Shown one piece after another: positions 48,185 to 55,147 of a stretch of DNA of 64,000 nt. Below the pieces are notes generated by a model, which was given only the letters and a program-made list of their open reading frames with translations, was not told where the DNA came from and did not search any database. The position numbers were made by a program, and so were the translations under genes. The stretch is from an uncultured Rickettsiales bacterium (GTDB taxonomy: Bacteria; Pseudomonadota; Alphaproteobacteria; Micavibrionales; GCA-2720935), in NCBI GenBank assembly GCA_950054255.1, contig CATLOR010000002.1:328325-392324 (forward strand). Reading direction: 5' to 3'. Position 1 is the stretch's first letter. The number at the start of each line of letters is the position of its first letter.

Positions 48185-48487
48185 ATGCCCAAAATTACAT
48201 TTCAAACAAGCAATGGTGAATTTGCAATTGATGCGCCGAATGGTCTTTCTGTGATGGAAGTTGCCAAACAGAATAATATTGATATTGAAGGCGCTTGTGG
48301 TGGTTCACTTGCTTGTGCGACATGCCACGTCATTGTTGACCCTTCTTGGTATAATCGCCTTAATGAGGTCAGTGAGGATGAAGAAGATATGCTGGACCTT
48401 GCTTTCAACCTATCTCCAACATCGAGATTAGGATGTCAAATCATCATGGATAATGCCCTTGATGGATTAAAAGTAAAGCTCCCTTAA
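48185..48487 (+). CDS. fdx: 2Fe-2S ferredoxin (adrenodoxin-like, Isc type)
   Basis: 100 residues. Cluster ligands follow the C-x5-C-x2-C...C pattern in EGACGGSLACATCHVIV and SRLGCQIIM. The acidic YNRLNEVSEDEEDMLDLA helix is the typical adrenodoxin/Fdx interaction helix. Supplies electrons for Fe-S cluster assembly. AAAAAGGAC lies 7 nt before the ATG; only 19 nt separate it from the desulfurase. Confidence 0.95.
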   Translation: MPKITFQTSNGEFAIDAPNGLSVMEVAKQNNIDIEGACGGSLACATCHVIVDPSWYNRLNEVSEDEEDMLDLAFNLSPTSRLGCQIIMDNALDGLKVKLP

Positions 48488-48538
48488 ACTCAAGAGTTTT
48501 CTTGCCTTTTTCACTCTTTTACGCTATATACATAACAC

Positions 48539-49708
48539 ATGAAACAAGAACTCAACAGTATGGGATTTGCAAAAGCACCAGAAGATACACGCATTATCGT
48601 GGCGATGTCTGGTGGCGTTGACTCCTCTGTAACCGCAGCTCTATTAAAAGATCAGGGGTATGACGTTGTTGGTATTACATTACAGCTTTATGATCATGGT
48701 GAAGTGCTAAAGAAAAAAGGCGCATGTTGCGCAGGACAAGATATCTATGACGCCAAACGCGTTGCAGAGATGATTGACATCCCTCACTATGTTTTAAACT
48801 ACGAAAATAAATTCAAAGAAAGTGTTATCGAAGACTTTGCAGATAGTTATTTACGCGGTGAAACCCCCCTTCCTTGCGTGCGATGCAACCAAAGTGTGAA
48901 ATTTAAAGACCTGCTTCAAATGGCTCGTGACTTAGGTGGTGATGCTCTTGCAACTGGACACTATATCCAACGTGCCGTTAATTCAGAAACTGGACAAGCT
49001 GAACTACACAGAGCCATTGATCCTTTAAAAGATCAAAGCTATTTCCTATTTGCGACCACACAAGAACAATTAGATTTTCTACGTTTCCCTCTTGGAGGCA
49101 ATACAAAAGAAGAAACACGCGCGCTTGCCGAAAAATACGGCCTTGAAGTCGCAGACAAACCCGATAGTCAAGACATCTGCTTTGTGCCAAACGGTTCATA
49201 TGCTGAGATCGTTGAACGCTTGCGCCCTAATGCCTCCAAAGAAGGCAATATCATTCACCTAGATGGACGCAAAGTAGGCACTCACAAAGGTATTATGCAC
49301 TACACAATTGGTCAAAGACGCGGCCTTAACATTGGTGGTGGCATTGATGGCAAGGGTGTGGACACTCAACCTTTATATGTCTTGGCCCTAGACGCCGAGA
49401 ACAATACGGTTATTGTTGGCCCCAAAGAGTCTTTGGCTAAGAATAAAATTTATTTAAAAGAAACAAATTGGTTGGGACAAGACATTCCTTCTGAAGGCAT
49501 TAAATGCTCTGTTAAAATCAGATCAGTTAGCTCTCCTGTTAACGCTCGTTTTCACAAAGAAAATGACACATACTTTATCATCACAGACCAAGATCAATTT
49601 GGCGTTGCTGGTGGGCAGGCCTGTGTTGTTTATGATAATGAACGCGTCTTAGGTGGTGGCTGGATTACACATGCTGACTATATAGACGACACTTGCATCG
49701 CTGCATAA
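48539..49708 (+). CDS. mnmA: tRNA-specific 2-thiouridylase MnmA
   Basis: Thiolates U34 of tRNA-Lys, -Glu and -Gln. PP-loop [22 protein letters not shown] (in parts: [16 protein letters not shown]), the first catalytic Cys in [24 protein letters not shown], and the second Cys in [11 protein letters not shown]. 389 residues from the first ATG, 382 from the one at 48560; both are plausible. It follows desulfurase and ferredoxin, a natural source of sulfur. Confidence 0.96.
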   Translation: MKQELNSMGFAKAPEDTRIIVAMSGGVDSSVTAALLKDQGYDVVGITLQLYDHGEVLKKKGACCAGQDIYDAKRVAEMIDIPHYVLNYENKFKESVIEDFADSYLRGETPLPCVRCNQSVKFKDLLQMARDLGGDALATGHYIQRAVNSETGQAELHRAIDPLKDQSYFLFATTQEQLDFLRFPLGGNTKEETRALAEKYGLEVADKPDSQDICFVPNGSYAEIVERLRPNASKEGNIIHLDGRKVGTHKGIMHYTIGQRRGLNIGGGIDGKGVDTQPLYVLALDAENNTVIVGPKESLAKNKIYLKETNWLGQDIPSEGIKCSVKIRSVSSPVNARFHKENDTYFIITDQDQFGVAGGQACVVYDNERVLGGGWITHADYIDDTCIAA

Positions 49709-49766
49709 ACTCTTGTACTCTTTTTTAAAACAATAATAAAAGCAGATATTTTATAGGGAGATACCC

Positions 49767-50579
49767 ATGCGTAAAAAAAAGCGCACTATCAATAATGATC
49801 GCCATTACGGAACGGGCAAAGAACAAGAAGCTATCATTCTTTTTAAAGGCTTAAATCGTCAAGTTGAAGATATGGATATCATGGCTCGCTATTTAAATAA
49901 AGTGCATGGATATTATGTGACCATATTAGACTTTCCAAAGGCCTATGAAAGCCTTACACAATCCGCCACAACCTGCGCACAAAAACTCCATGATATGGAT
50001 CTTAACACGCGTTTTGAGAAAACCCATTTTGTTGGCGCCTCCAGAGGTGGGTTAATTATCCGTAAACTGATTGAGCAAGGCATTGAAAAGACTGTCCAAA
50101 ACCTCGACTCTTGCGTGATGTTAGGCACTCCAAATCAAGGGAGCCAAATAATTGATATGTATCGAGCACGTTTTTGGGCAAAACCCATTCTAACTTTATT
50201 ACGAGGGAAAGAGGCTCATAAGTTACGCCCAGGAAAAGACGGTATTTTATCGGAGTTAAGAGATGAATTCCCCTCCAAAAAAGCCCAACTAGGCATTATT
50301 GCAGGTTTTGATAAATTTGTTTACTTCCCTCTTAAATACGGCAAGAAAATGTTTAAATATACAGGACTGCATGACGGCATTGTAGGTGTTAAAGAAACTT
50401 TTTTAAAAGGTGCAAAAGGGCATTTAACAATCCCTAATCTCGATCATATCGCAATGGAAAGTGATATCGATTGCCTTGACCAAATCGTGAGATTTATAAA
50501 AACCAAAACATTTGACGTTTTTAAGGATGAAAACCGCAAAAAGAAGCCCCTCACCCCAGAAAACCCACTACTTCGCTAA
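49767..50579 (+). CDS. Alpha/beta hydrolase, lipase/PGAP1-like
   Basis: 270 residues, no signal peptide. The fold is recognised by EQEAIILFKGLNR (oxyanion strand), the elbow THFVGASRGGLIIRKL (GASRG, Ser nucleophile), CVMLGTPNQGSQI, typical of the lipase class 2/PGAP1 group, and a late His in NLDHIAM. Very basic N-terminus (MRKKKRTINN). AGGGAG precedes the ATG. The natural substrate is unknown; the group includes esterases acting on lipids or cofactors. It is the last chromosomal gene before the tRNA-Met island. Confidence 0.75.
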   Translation: MRKKKRTINNDRHYGTGKEQEAIILFKGLNRQVEDMDIMARYLNKVHGYYVTILDFPKAYESLTQSATTCAQKLHDMDLNTRFEKTHFVGASRGGLIIRKLIEQGIEKTVQNLDSCVMLGTPNQGSQIIDMYRARFWAKPILTLLRGKEAHKLRPGKDGILSELRDEFPSKKAQLGIIAGFDKFVYFPLKYGKKMFKYTGLHDGIVGVKETFLKGAKGHLTIPNLDHIAMESDIDCLDQIVRFIKTKTFDVFKDENRKKKPLTPENPLLR

Positions 50580-50656
50580 AAAAGTAAAAAAAGATATTTA
50601 TTTTTTCAGAATAACTTGATATGTTCTCGTTCAGTCCAAGAGGTTAAGATCTTTGT

Positions 50657-50733
50657 GGCGGAGTAGCTCAGCTGGTTAGAGCAGTGGAATCATAATCCAT
50701 GTGTCGGGGGTTCAAGTCCCTCCTCCGCTACCA
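50657..50733 (+). tRNA. tRNA-Met (elongator type, anticodon CAU), integration target
   Basis: 77 nt. Acceptor GGCGGAG / CTCCGCT with the G1-U72 pair, D-arm TAGCTCAGCTGGTTAGAGCA, anticodon loop ATCATAA with CAU, T-arm GGGGGTTCAAGTCCCTC, CCA encoded at 50731-50733. Similarity to elongator tRNA-Met rather than initiator or tRNA-Ile2 is by overall arm sequence. Parts of its 3' half are repeated at 54063-54100 and 56890-56909, so it is the attachment site of the following island. Confidence 0.95.
50689..50726 (+). repeat. Attachment repeat A, inside tRNA-Met
   Basis: A 38-bp stretch from the anticodon loop to the acceptor arm, repeated without a mismatch at 54063-54100. The last 10 bases plus the following 10 (50717-50736, TCCCTCCTCCGCTACCATTT) are repeated at 56890-56909. 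Confidence 0.9.
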
Positions 50734-50800
50734 TTTATTTCCAATGAAATCATAGCATTATAAACCAATACAAGCTAAAGTGTTTAGAAGTCTGAACATT

Positions 50801-50819
50801 TGGGTATCATTGGGGTAAC
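50801..50819 (+). repeat. Paired GGGTAAC-like repeats near att A
   Basis: TGGGTATC at 50801-50808 and GGGGTAAC at 50812-50819, 11 bp apart start to start. Comparable pairs lie at 53910-53929 and 56808-56827, each beside an att copy. Confidence 0.45.
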
Positions 50820-50825
50820 AAAAAG

Positions 50826-51056
50826 ATGAAAAAGCGAAAACAAAAAACAGTAAAATCCAAAAGAAAAAAAAAAACGGAATTTACTTATGAAGTATTTAAT
50901 AATCCGTTTAAGGCCATGAACGACAAAGAACGCAGGGAATTTATTAAGGAAACAGCTCAAAAAGCAGGCGAAAAATACATAGAACGCTTACCAGAACTTC
51001 AAAATATTGCAAAAGAACAAGATCCTTTATCTCTACTTTCTACTTTAATGCCCTAA
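50826..51056 (+). CDS. 76-residue basic protein, possibly the 5' fragment of a larger island gene
   Basis: MKKRKQKTVKSKRKKK at the start is a dense Lys/Arg block, followed by NNPFKAMNDKERREFIKETAQKAGEKY and a DPLSLLSTLM ending. That ending, with a stop right after a conserved-looking segment, suggests loss of the rest of a longer protein. Its 3' end overlaps the integrase fragment on the other strand by 12 bp, so one deletion could have removed the 3' parts of both convergent genes. A GGGGTAAC upstream may act as ribosome site. No function assigned. Confidence 0.45.
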   Translation: MKKRKQKTVKSKRKKKTEFTYEVFNNPFKAMNDKERREFIKETAQKAGEKYIERLPELQNIAKEQDPLSLLSTLMP

Positions 51057-51278
51057 TGTTACACGCCTTTGCTTACCATCGCATTCACGACACATTAAGC
51101 AAAAGCTCTTTTTCCCTTTTGATGTTACACGTAAACTAAACCCCGGCAAAGAAGCATCAAAAAACTCTTGTCGTTTATTTGTAGCTTTTATAGAGGCTAT
51201 TTTCTTTTCATTTAAAATACAGCGCATAGAATTCATTCCTTTCGCCATCAACATAAGAAAGGCATAAACAAAACTCAA
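51045..51278 (-). pseudogene. Tyrosine-recombinase integrase, 5' remnant
   Basis: Only the N-terminal arm-binding (DUF4102-like) domain remains: ATNKRQEFFDASLPGFSLRV followed by TSKGKKSFCLMCRECDGKQR and RVTLGH, then a stop. The LPGFxLRVTxxGxKSF and RRVTLG elements are standard for P4-type integrases of about 400 residues; the core-binding and catalytic parts (over 300 residues) are gone. The likely native start is the ATG with GAAAGGA 9 nt upstream (first base about 51227). The position beside tRNA-Met fits the integrase that placed the island here. Confidence 0.85.
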
Positions 51279-51407
51279 AGAAATTAGCCTTACAAAACTA
51301 AATAAAAGCCATCAGAACTCATAAAAATCTAATCACTTCGATTAAAAAAAGAAGGATTTTTCTCGATTTCAGCCAGTAAACAGCCAGTATTAAATGAAAT
51401 AACAAAT
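51279..51407. other. Non-coding stretch upstream of the integrase remnant
   Basis: Contains the direct repeat CAGCCAGTAAACAGCCAGTA around 51370-51390, plausible integrase arm-site sequence. No gene seen. Confidence 0.3.
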
Positions 51408-51443
51408 ATTGAAACACTCTCTTTTTATGCTACTATCGCAACC
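51408..51443 (+). promoter_or_regulatory. Duplicated promoter block of unit 1, leaderless start
   Basis: A 44-bp block (51408-51451) running from the promoter into the first codons is repeated at 54647-54690 with one mismatch. TTGAAA (51409-51414), 16 nt, TACTAT (51431-51436), then only seven bases to the ATG. There is no Shine-Dalgarno, so the mRNA is probably leaderless. Confidence 0.65.
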
Positions 51444-52004
51444 ATGAAAAACTTTATAATCATCTGCTTACTCGTTTTATTAACATCTTGCCAACTAACA
51501 GAAGGAGAAAAACCCCATGGCGGTGAAAATATCCCTAAAGAATTTTTAGGGTGGTGGGATTTTATCGGGAGCCGTTCCGCCGATCTTATTTTTCAAATAC
51601 GCCCAGATGGCAACATTATTTATTATTCACGTCAAGATGGACAAGAAATTGAACAAAAAAAATATTACTTTTTAGGCATGGATAAACAAAAACAAGAGCT
51701 TTATTTGCTTTCATATAGCCTTGATACAGAAGCACCATATTATCAATTTACACAATATAAACATCAAGAAGCCTACGGAGACTTAGAAGAAAAAGTAATT
51801 AGATGTAACAAATACAAACTGACAGATAAAGACTGGCAAGAACAAGAGAACCAATGGCTTATCCAACGATTTTTGGCTCACAACGACTGCAATGTTAGCA
51901 TAAGAATAAAATATGAACGCCACCATCACCCTTTCAAAGATTACACCTCCAGAAATGGTAACGTGACAATCTCTGGAGATGTTTACCTACCATTAAAACA
52001 TTAA
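51444..52004 (+). CDS. Lipoprotein of the unit 1 hydrolase pair
   Basis: 186 residues. Signal peptide with lipobox LLTSC, so Cys16 would be lipidated. The mature part has no Asp at +2 (it is Gln), so outer-membrane sorting is expected. It looks like a small beta-barrel-type domain (GWWDFIGSRSADLIFQIRPDGNIIYYS). I recognise no family. It faces the lysozyme gene across 9 bp, and the same arrangement recurs in unit 2 with an unrelated protein under the same promoter. A guard against the partner hydrolase is inference from context, not from sequence similarity. Confidence 0.65.
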   Translation: MKNFIIICLLVLLTSCQLTEGEKPHGGENIPKEFLGWWDFIGSRSADLIFQIRPDGNIIYYSRQDGQEIEQKKYYFLGMDKQKQELYLLSYSLDTEAPYYQFTQYKHQEAYGDLEEKVIRCNKYKLTDKDWQEQENQWLIQRFLAHNDCNVSIRIKYERHHHPFKDYTSRNGNVTISGDVYLPLKH

Positions 52005-52013
52005 AATATACTC

Positions 52014-53786
52014 TTAAGTACCATCTCTTAACTCACCAGTATCTAAGAAAGATGCCTGCGGTTTCTTTTTAGGCAACTGATGAGAGTTCTTCTCAAAGTA
52101 TTTTCTAAAAAAAGGCCCAAGTGTGTTGCCATTTCGTGTTTTACCAACATCTTTTCTATGTGTTTCTTTTATGGCTGTTGCCCAATCATCTTCTCTTATT
52201 GCTTTTATAAGTGTTGGCCAGCTCTCAGCCTCTTCTTTAAAATTCCCCGTATTAAATTTGATATCAAATATTGACATTTTTATGTCATCGTCAAGCTTAT
52301 CAAAATCAATACCCGATTTTTTTAATTCACCTTTTAAACTAATATAATCTTCATGCAAATGCTTTGTAACCAAATCTCTAGAAACATCGAGTTTCATATA
52401 AACTTCTCCCAATCCATTTTCTGAATTCGGAGCGTATTTAGATGCAGGTATATCTTTATAATCACTATCCAATTTTAATGCTTCCAGTTTATTGTATGCA
52501 TTAAGTTTTTCTGCATCTGTGGCGACACGTTCTACCCCATCTTTATCTAGAACATACAAAGGTAATGATTTCATCTTATCAGGGCTATCAACCAAAATCC
52601 CTGCTCCCATGGTTATTTTTCCCTTGCTATCTTTATATAAATGTTCGACATGTAATTCTTCATCCATAATATTATCAATAAGTTTTTCATCTAACTCAGC
52701 GCTTCCCATTAATGTCTTTACGTTTTTCGATGTAATCGAATCATCAGATGGCAACCCCTTTTCTTTATCGCTTATTTTTCCTAAGCCATCTGCCAAATCC
52801 ACCTCAGGCAATTCGCTTGCTTCTGCTTCACTGATAAATAAGCCTGAGATTGCATCGCCAATACTATCTAAGAAACCTTTTTCTTCTTCTTTTTTTACGC
52901 TCATTTTATTTATGAAACGTTCATCTATTTCTGGGATTTTGCCTAGTTCTTTCATCATTTTTTCTCTGTCTCTAGGTGGAATAGTACTGAATATTTTTCC
53001 TTGTCTTGCAAGTTCTTCTAAATCATCTCCTTCTTCTATCTCTGGAATGTAGGGTGGTGTTTTATATTTTTCTTCTTGCTCTTTTGCTTTTTCTCGCGCC
53101 TCAGCACCTCTAGGATCCAACCAATCTTCAACTTGCTCAAGGATAGATTGCTCACTTTGCTTTTTCTGCTCTTTTGTTGGCATGATGCTAAAGTAAGGTT
53201 TTGTTTCTTTGCCCAAAGCTTCTTGCGTTTCACCGTCCGGTTTCATCACGCCGTCAACGAAGAGGCCATTATCTTTTTGAAAGCTCTTAATCGCTTTCAC
53301 AAGGCTTGGGCGTATCGTACCTTTATCTTTATTAAACTCACCGATTTTTAAGTGCCCTAAACCTGCGAGAGCGTTTTCTACATTACCTATATCTTCTGCT
53401 TTATTCTCACGACCATCACCGATTGAGGATTGTAGTTTTAAGGGCTTTGGCATTTCTGGGAAGAAATTATTGCCTTTGCCCTTCACCTCTTTGCTCTGTC
53501 CTGTTTTGCGTTTTACTATTGTGTTGAGGGCTTGTTCTGTTTCACCGTTAGGGCGAATAATACCGTCAATTTTTAAGCCGTTGTCACGTTGAAAACTTTT
53601 TGTTGCTGTATCTAATTCTCTATCTAAAATGCCTGAGCTTTTATCACCCGCCTCATAGCCTGCTTTGTTCAAATTATCACGTGCTGTTTTTACGTCTTGT
53701 TCATTGTTGTCTTCATCATTACCGACCCCGCCGGAAAAAATTGAAGATAGGCCAGAATATAGGCCATTACCTATGCTGAATGTCAT
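52014..53786 (-). CDS. Modular peptidoglycan hydrolase: two PG-binding domains and a GH24-type lysozyme
   Basis: 590 residues. Residues 1-215: two PG_binding_1-like domains (AGYEAGDKSSGILDRELDTA, FQRDNGLKIDGIIRPNGETE; and FQKDNGLFVDGVMKPDGETQ) joined by a GKGNNFFP linker. Residues about 215-360: charged, disordered linker. Residues 365 to the end: T4-lysozyme-like domain with Glu377, Asp386 and Thr392 in EELHVEHLYKDSKGKITMGAG, the E-x8-D-x5-T pattern, and the TRNGNTLGPFFRKYF ending. No signal peptide. The first 215 residues closely match the protein of unit 2, while the catalytic domains differ. GAGG lies 6 nt before the ATG. Regulated by a leader terminator and operator-like promoter upstream. 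Confidence 0.85.
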   Translation of the reverse strand: MTFSIGNGLYSGLSSIFSGGVGNDEDNNEQDVKTARDNLNKAGYEAGDKSSGILDRELDTATKSFQRDNGLKIDGIIRPNGETEQALNTIVKRKTGQSKEVKGKGNNFFPEMPKPLKLQSSIGDGRENKAEDIGNVENALAGLGHLKIGEFNKDKGTIRPSLVKAIKSFQKDNGLFVDGVMKPDGETQEALGKETKPYFSIMPTKEQKKQSEQSILEQVEDWLDPRGAEAREKAKEQEEKYKTPPYIPEIEEGDDLEELARQGKIFSTIPPRDREKMMKELGKIPEIDERFINKMSVKKEEEKGFLDSIGDAISGLFISEAEASELPEVDLADGLGKISDKEKGLPSDDSITSKNVKTLMGSAELDEKLIDNIMDEELHVEHLYKDSKGKITMGAGILVDSPDKMKSLPLYVLDKDGVERVATDAEKLNAYNKLEALKLDSDYKDIPASKYAPNSENGLGEVYMKLDVSRDLVTKHLHEDYISLKGELKKSGIDFDKLDDDIKMSIFDIKFNTGNFKEEAESWPTLIKAIREDDWATAIKETHRKDVGKTRNGNTLGPFFRKYFEKNSHQLPKKKPQASFLDTGELRDGT

Positions 53787-53825
53787 AGTATACCTCTTTC
53801 ATATTTAAAATTATGGGGGTTAAAA

Positions 53826-53859
53826 GAAAAAAGCAGTGAGAAGATACACTTCTACTGCT
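53826..53859 (-). terminator. Leader terminator (attenuator-like) before the unit 1 hydrolase
   Basis: On the minus strand AGCAGTAGAAG, 5-nt loop, CTTCTCACTGCT (11 bp with one bulge), then T6. It lies between the promoter and the ATG, about 40 nt upstream of the gene, and has the orientation to stop transcription before the gene. The same arrangement is found in unit 2. Confidence 0.75.
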
Positions 53860-53866
53860 GTCAAGG

Positions 53867-53898
53867 ACTATATTCCTACACTTTACTGTAAAAGTCAA
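53867..53898 (-). promoter_or_regulatory. Operator-like promoter of the unit 1 hydrolase
   Basis: TTGACT at 53893-53898 and TATAGT at 53867-53872 with a 20-nt spacer that contains the inverted repeat ACTTT-N6-AAAGT (53880-53895). Both the elements and the 20-nt spacing are conserved upstream of the unit 2 gene, which suggests a repressor or activator binding inside a non-optimal promoter. Confidence 0.6.
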
Positions 53899-53909
53899 GA
53901 AAAATATTT

Positions 53910-53929
53910 GGGGTAACATACGGGGTAAC
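53910..53929 (+). repeat. Paired GGGGTAAC repeats upstream of att B
   Basis: GGGGTAAC at 53910-53917 and 53922-53929, 12 bp apart. Placed like the pairs at 50801 and 56808. Confidence 0.5.
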
Positions 53930-53940
53930 AATGACCTATT

Positions 53941-54033
53941 GTTCTAACCTATAAAAACCTATTAGAACTAAAACCACCCAAAAGCCTAAGAGATGATAAA
54001 TCAAACGTCCTCGGTAGTAGAACCTATTAGAAC
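53941..54033. repeat. Direct and inverted AACCTATTAGAAC repeats before att B
   Basis: AACCTATTAGAAC occurs at 53956-53968 and 54021-54033. The first also pairs with GTTCTAA at 53941-53947 as an inverted repeat. The cluster ends 29 bp before att B; integrase or excisionase arm sites are the natural guess. Confidence 0.5.
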
Positions 54034-54062
54034 AACTTAACATCAAGAAGATTGGCGACTGG

Positions 54063-54100
54063 ATCATAATCCATGTGTCGGGGGTTCAAGTCCCTCCTCC
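54063..54100 (+). repeat. Attachment repeat B, dividing the two units
   Basis: 38 bp identical to tRNA-Met positions from anticodon loop to acceptor arm. After it the sequence leaves tRNA identity (CCCCAT instead of GCTACCA), so it is a remnant and not a second tRNA gene. Confidence 0.9.
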
Positions 54101-54646
54101 CCCATCTTACAAATTTTCCTTTTATTTCAAATATGTTACAACTCGGATTATTGGGTGCAACCGAAAAGTGCGACCAAAATGTATAATCCCAATTATCTTG
54201 TAAAGTCTAGGCATGACATTTTTTACTTTAGATATACCTCTTAATAAATAACATCATATATATAAGACTATAGATAATACCTTCTATGATCTAATAATCA
54301 TTTTATGATCTTTAATATTTAAGAATGAATATACTTGCCTGTTTATATCTGTCTTTTTTATTTCTTCTGTTTAATGGATTATATTTTGTTTAATTCAAAT
54401 ATAAACCTATTCATGTATTCAACATAAAAGTGTGAGCTAAGAAATAAAAAGAGGGTCTCTCAGTATAGAGACATACTCAAAAACGCCGAAAGAGAGTCGC
54501 TGAGCACAATGAAAAAAGTTTCCGCCTACCTAGCGCAAATAGAAAAAGACGCATATAAACTACTTTAAAATTAGAATTTTTGATTATTGTTAATTATACT
54601 AAATATTCTTAATTTAAGCACGTAAAATTCATATATGCTTTCCTTT
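54101..54646. other. Gene-poor start of unit 2
   Basis: AT-rich. Holds an inverted repeat GTCTCT-N6-AGAGAC at 54455-54472 and an open frame without start codon at 54428-54568 (see separate entry). Nothing else supported. Confidence 0.5.
54428..54568 (+). pseudogene. Possible 3' remnant of an island gene
   Basis: The frame reads about 46 charged, helical codons (KKRVSQYRDILKNAERESLS, then TMKKVSAYLAQIEKDAYKLL) to a stop at 54566-54568, with a stop just upstream of 54428 and no start codon until the ATG at 54509. It could be the C-terminal piece of a lost protein or an accidental open frame. Confidence 0.25.
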
Positions 54647-54682
54647 ATTGAAACACTCTCTTTTTATGCTACTATCACAACC
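54647..54682 (+). promoter_or_regulatory. Duplicated promoter block of unit 2, leaderless start
   Basis: Same block as at 51408-51443: TTGAAA, 16 nt, TACTAT, seven bases, ATG at 54683. One mismatch in 44 bp including the first codons. Confidence 0.65.
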
Positions 54683-55147
54683 ATGAAAAAGATTTTATTT
54701 ATTTTGACTGTTTTATTATGTGCGACAAGTTCATCTCTTAGCTATGCGAGCGATGAGGGGCGAGAATTAGCAAAAGAAAAAGCCCAAAAAGCGATTGATG
54801 CTTGTTGGGCTATATCTCAAGAAGACCGTGATAGCGGTGTTACAGGCAGAATGAGATCTGGTGCTTTAGATAGCGCCCTCTGTATGGAAGAGCACACTCT
54901 TATGCTATCGGAAACCGTTTTATTCAAAAACAATAAGCAAGCTCAAGCTGAAGTTAAAGAATCTTTAGAAAAGATTACGGATGGTACTGGTCGTCTTTAT
55001 TGGTTGCTGCATAACTCTCATGATGGATGCGGTGGAGCATGCGGTAGCATGTACCAAATTCTTCACAATTCTCAAGTGGCAAAAGAAATGGAAGAGGTTG
55101 TTCGAGACTTTTATATTAAGATTGAAGATTATAAAGACGAGCTTTAA
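54683..55147 (+). CDS. Periplasmic cysteine-containing protein of the unit 2 hydrolase pair
   Basis: 154 residues. Signal peptide MKKILFILTVLLCATSSSLSYA, cleavage likely before SDEG. The mature part is helical with cysteines in AIDACWAIS, DSALCMEEH and SHDGCGGACGSMYQ, which could give two disulfides. No family recognised with confidence; the helical, Cys-bridged type is reminiscent of lysozyme-inhibitor-like proteins, but I see no matching signature. It converges with the GH108-type gene, overlapping its end by 4 bp. Start 54683 is fixed by the repeated promoter block; the longer frame from 54635 would read the promoter as protein. Confidence 0.65.
   Translation: MKKILFILTVLLCATSSSLSYASDEGRELAKEKAQKAIDACWAISQEDRDSGVTGRMRSGALDSALCMEEHTLMLSETVLFKNNKQAQAEVKESLEKITDGTGRLYWLLHNSHDGCGGACGSMYQILHNSQVAKEMEEVVRDFYIKIEDYKDEL

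Noticed and set aside
54056..54110. Second tRNA-Met gene at 54 kb
   Set aside because: Only the anticodon loop to T-arm part is present; there is no 5' acceptor or D-arm, and the acceptor end is replaced. It is an att copy.
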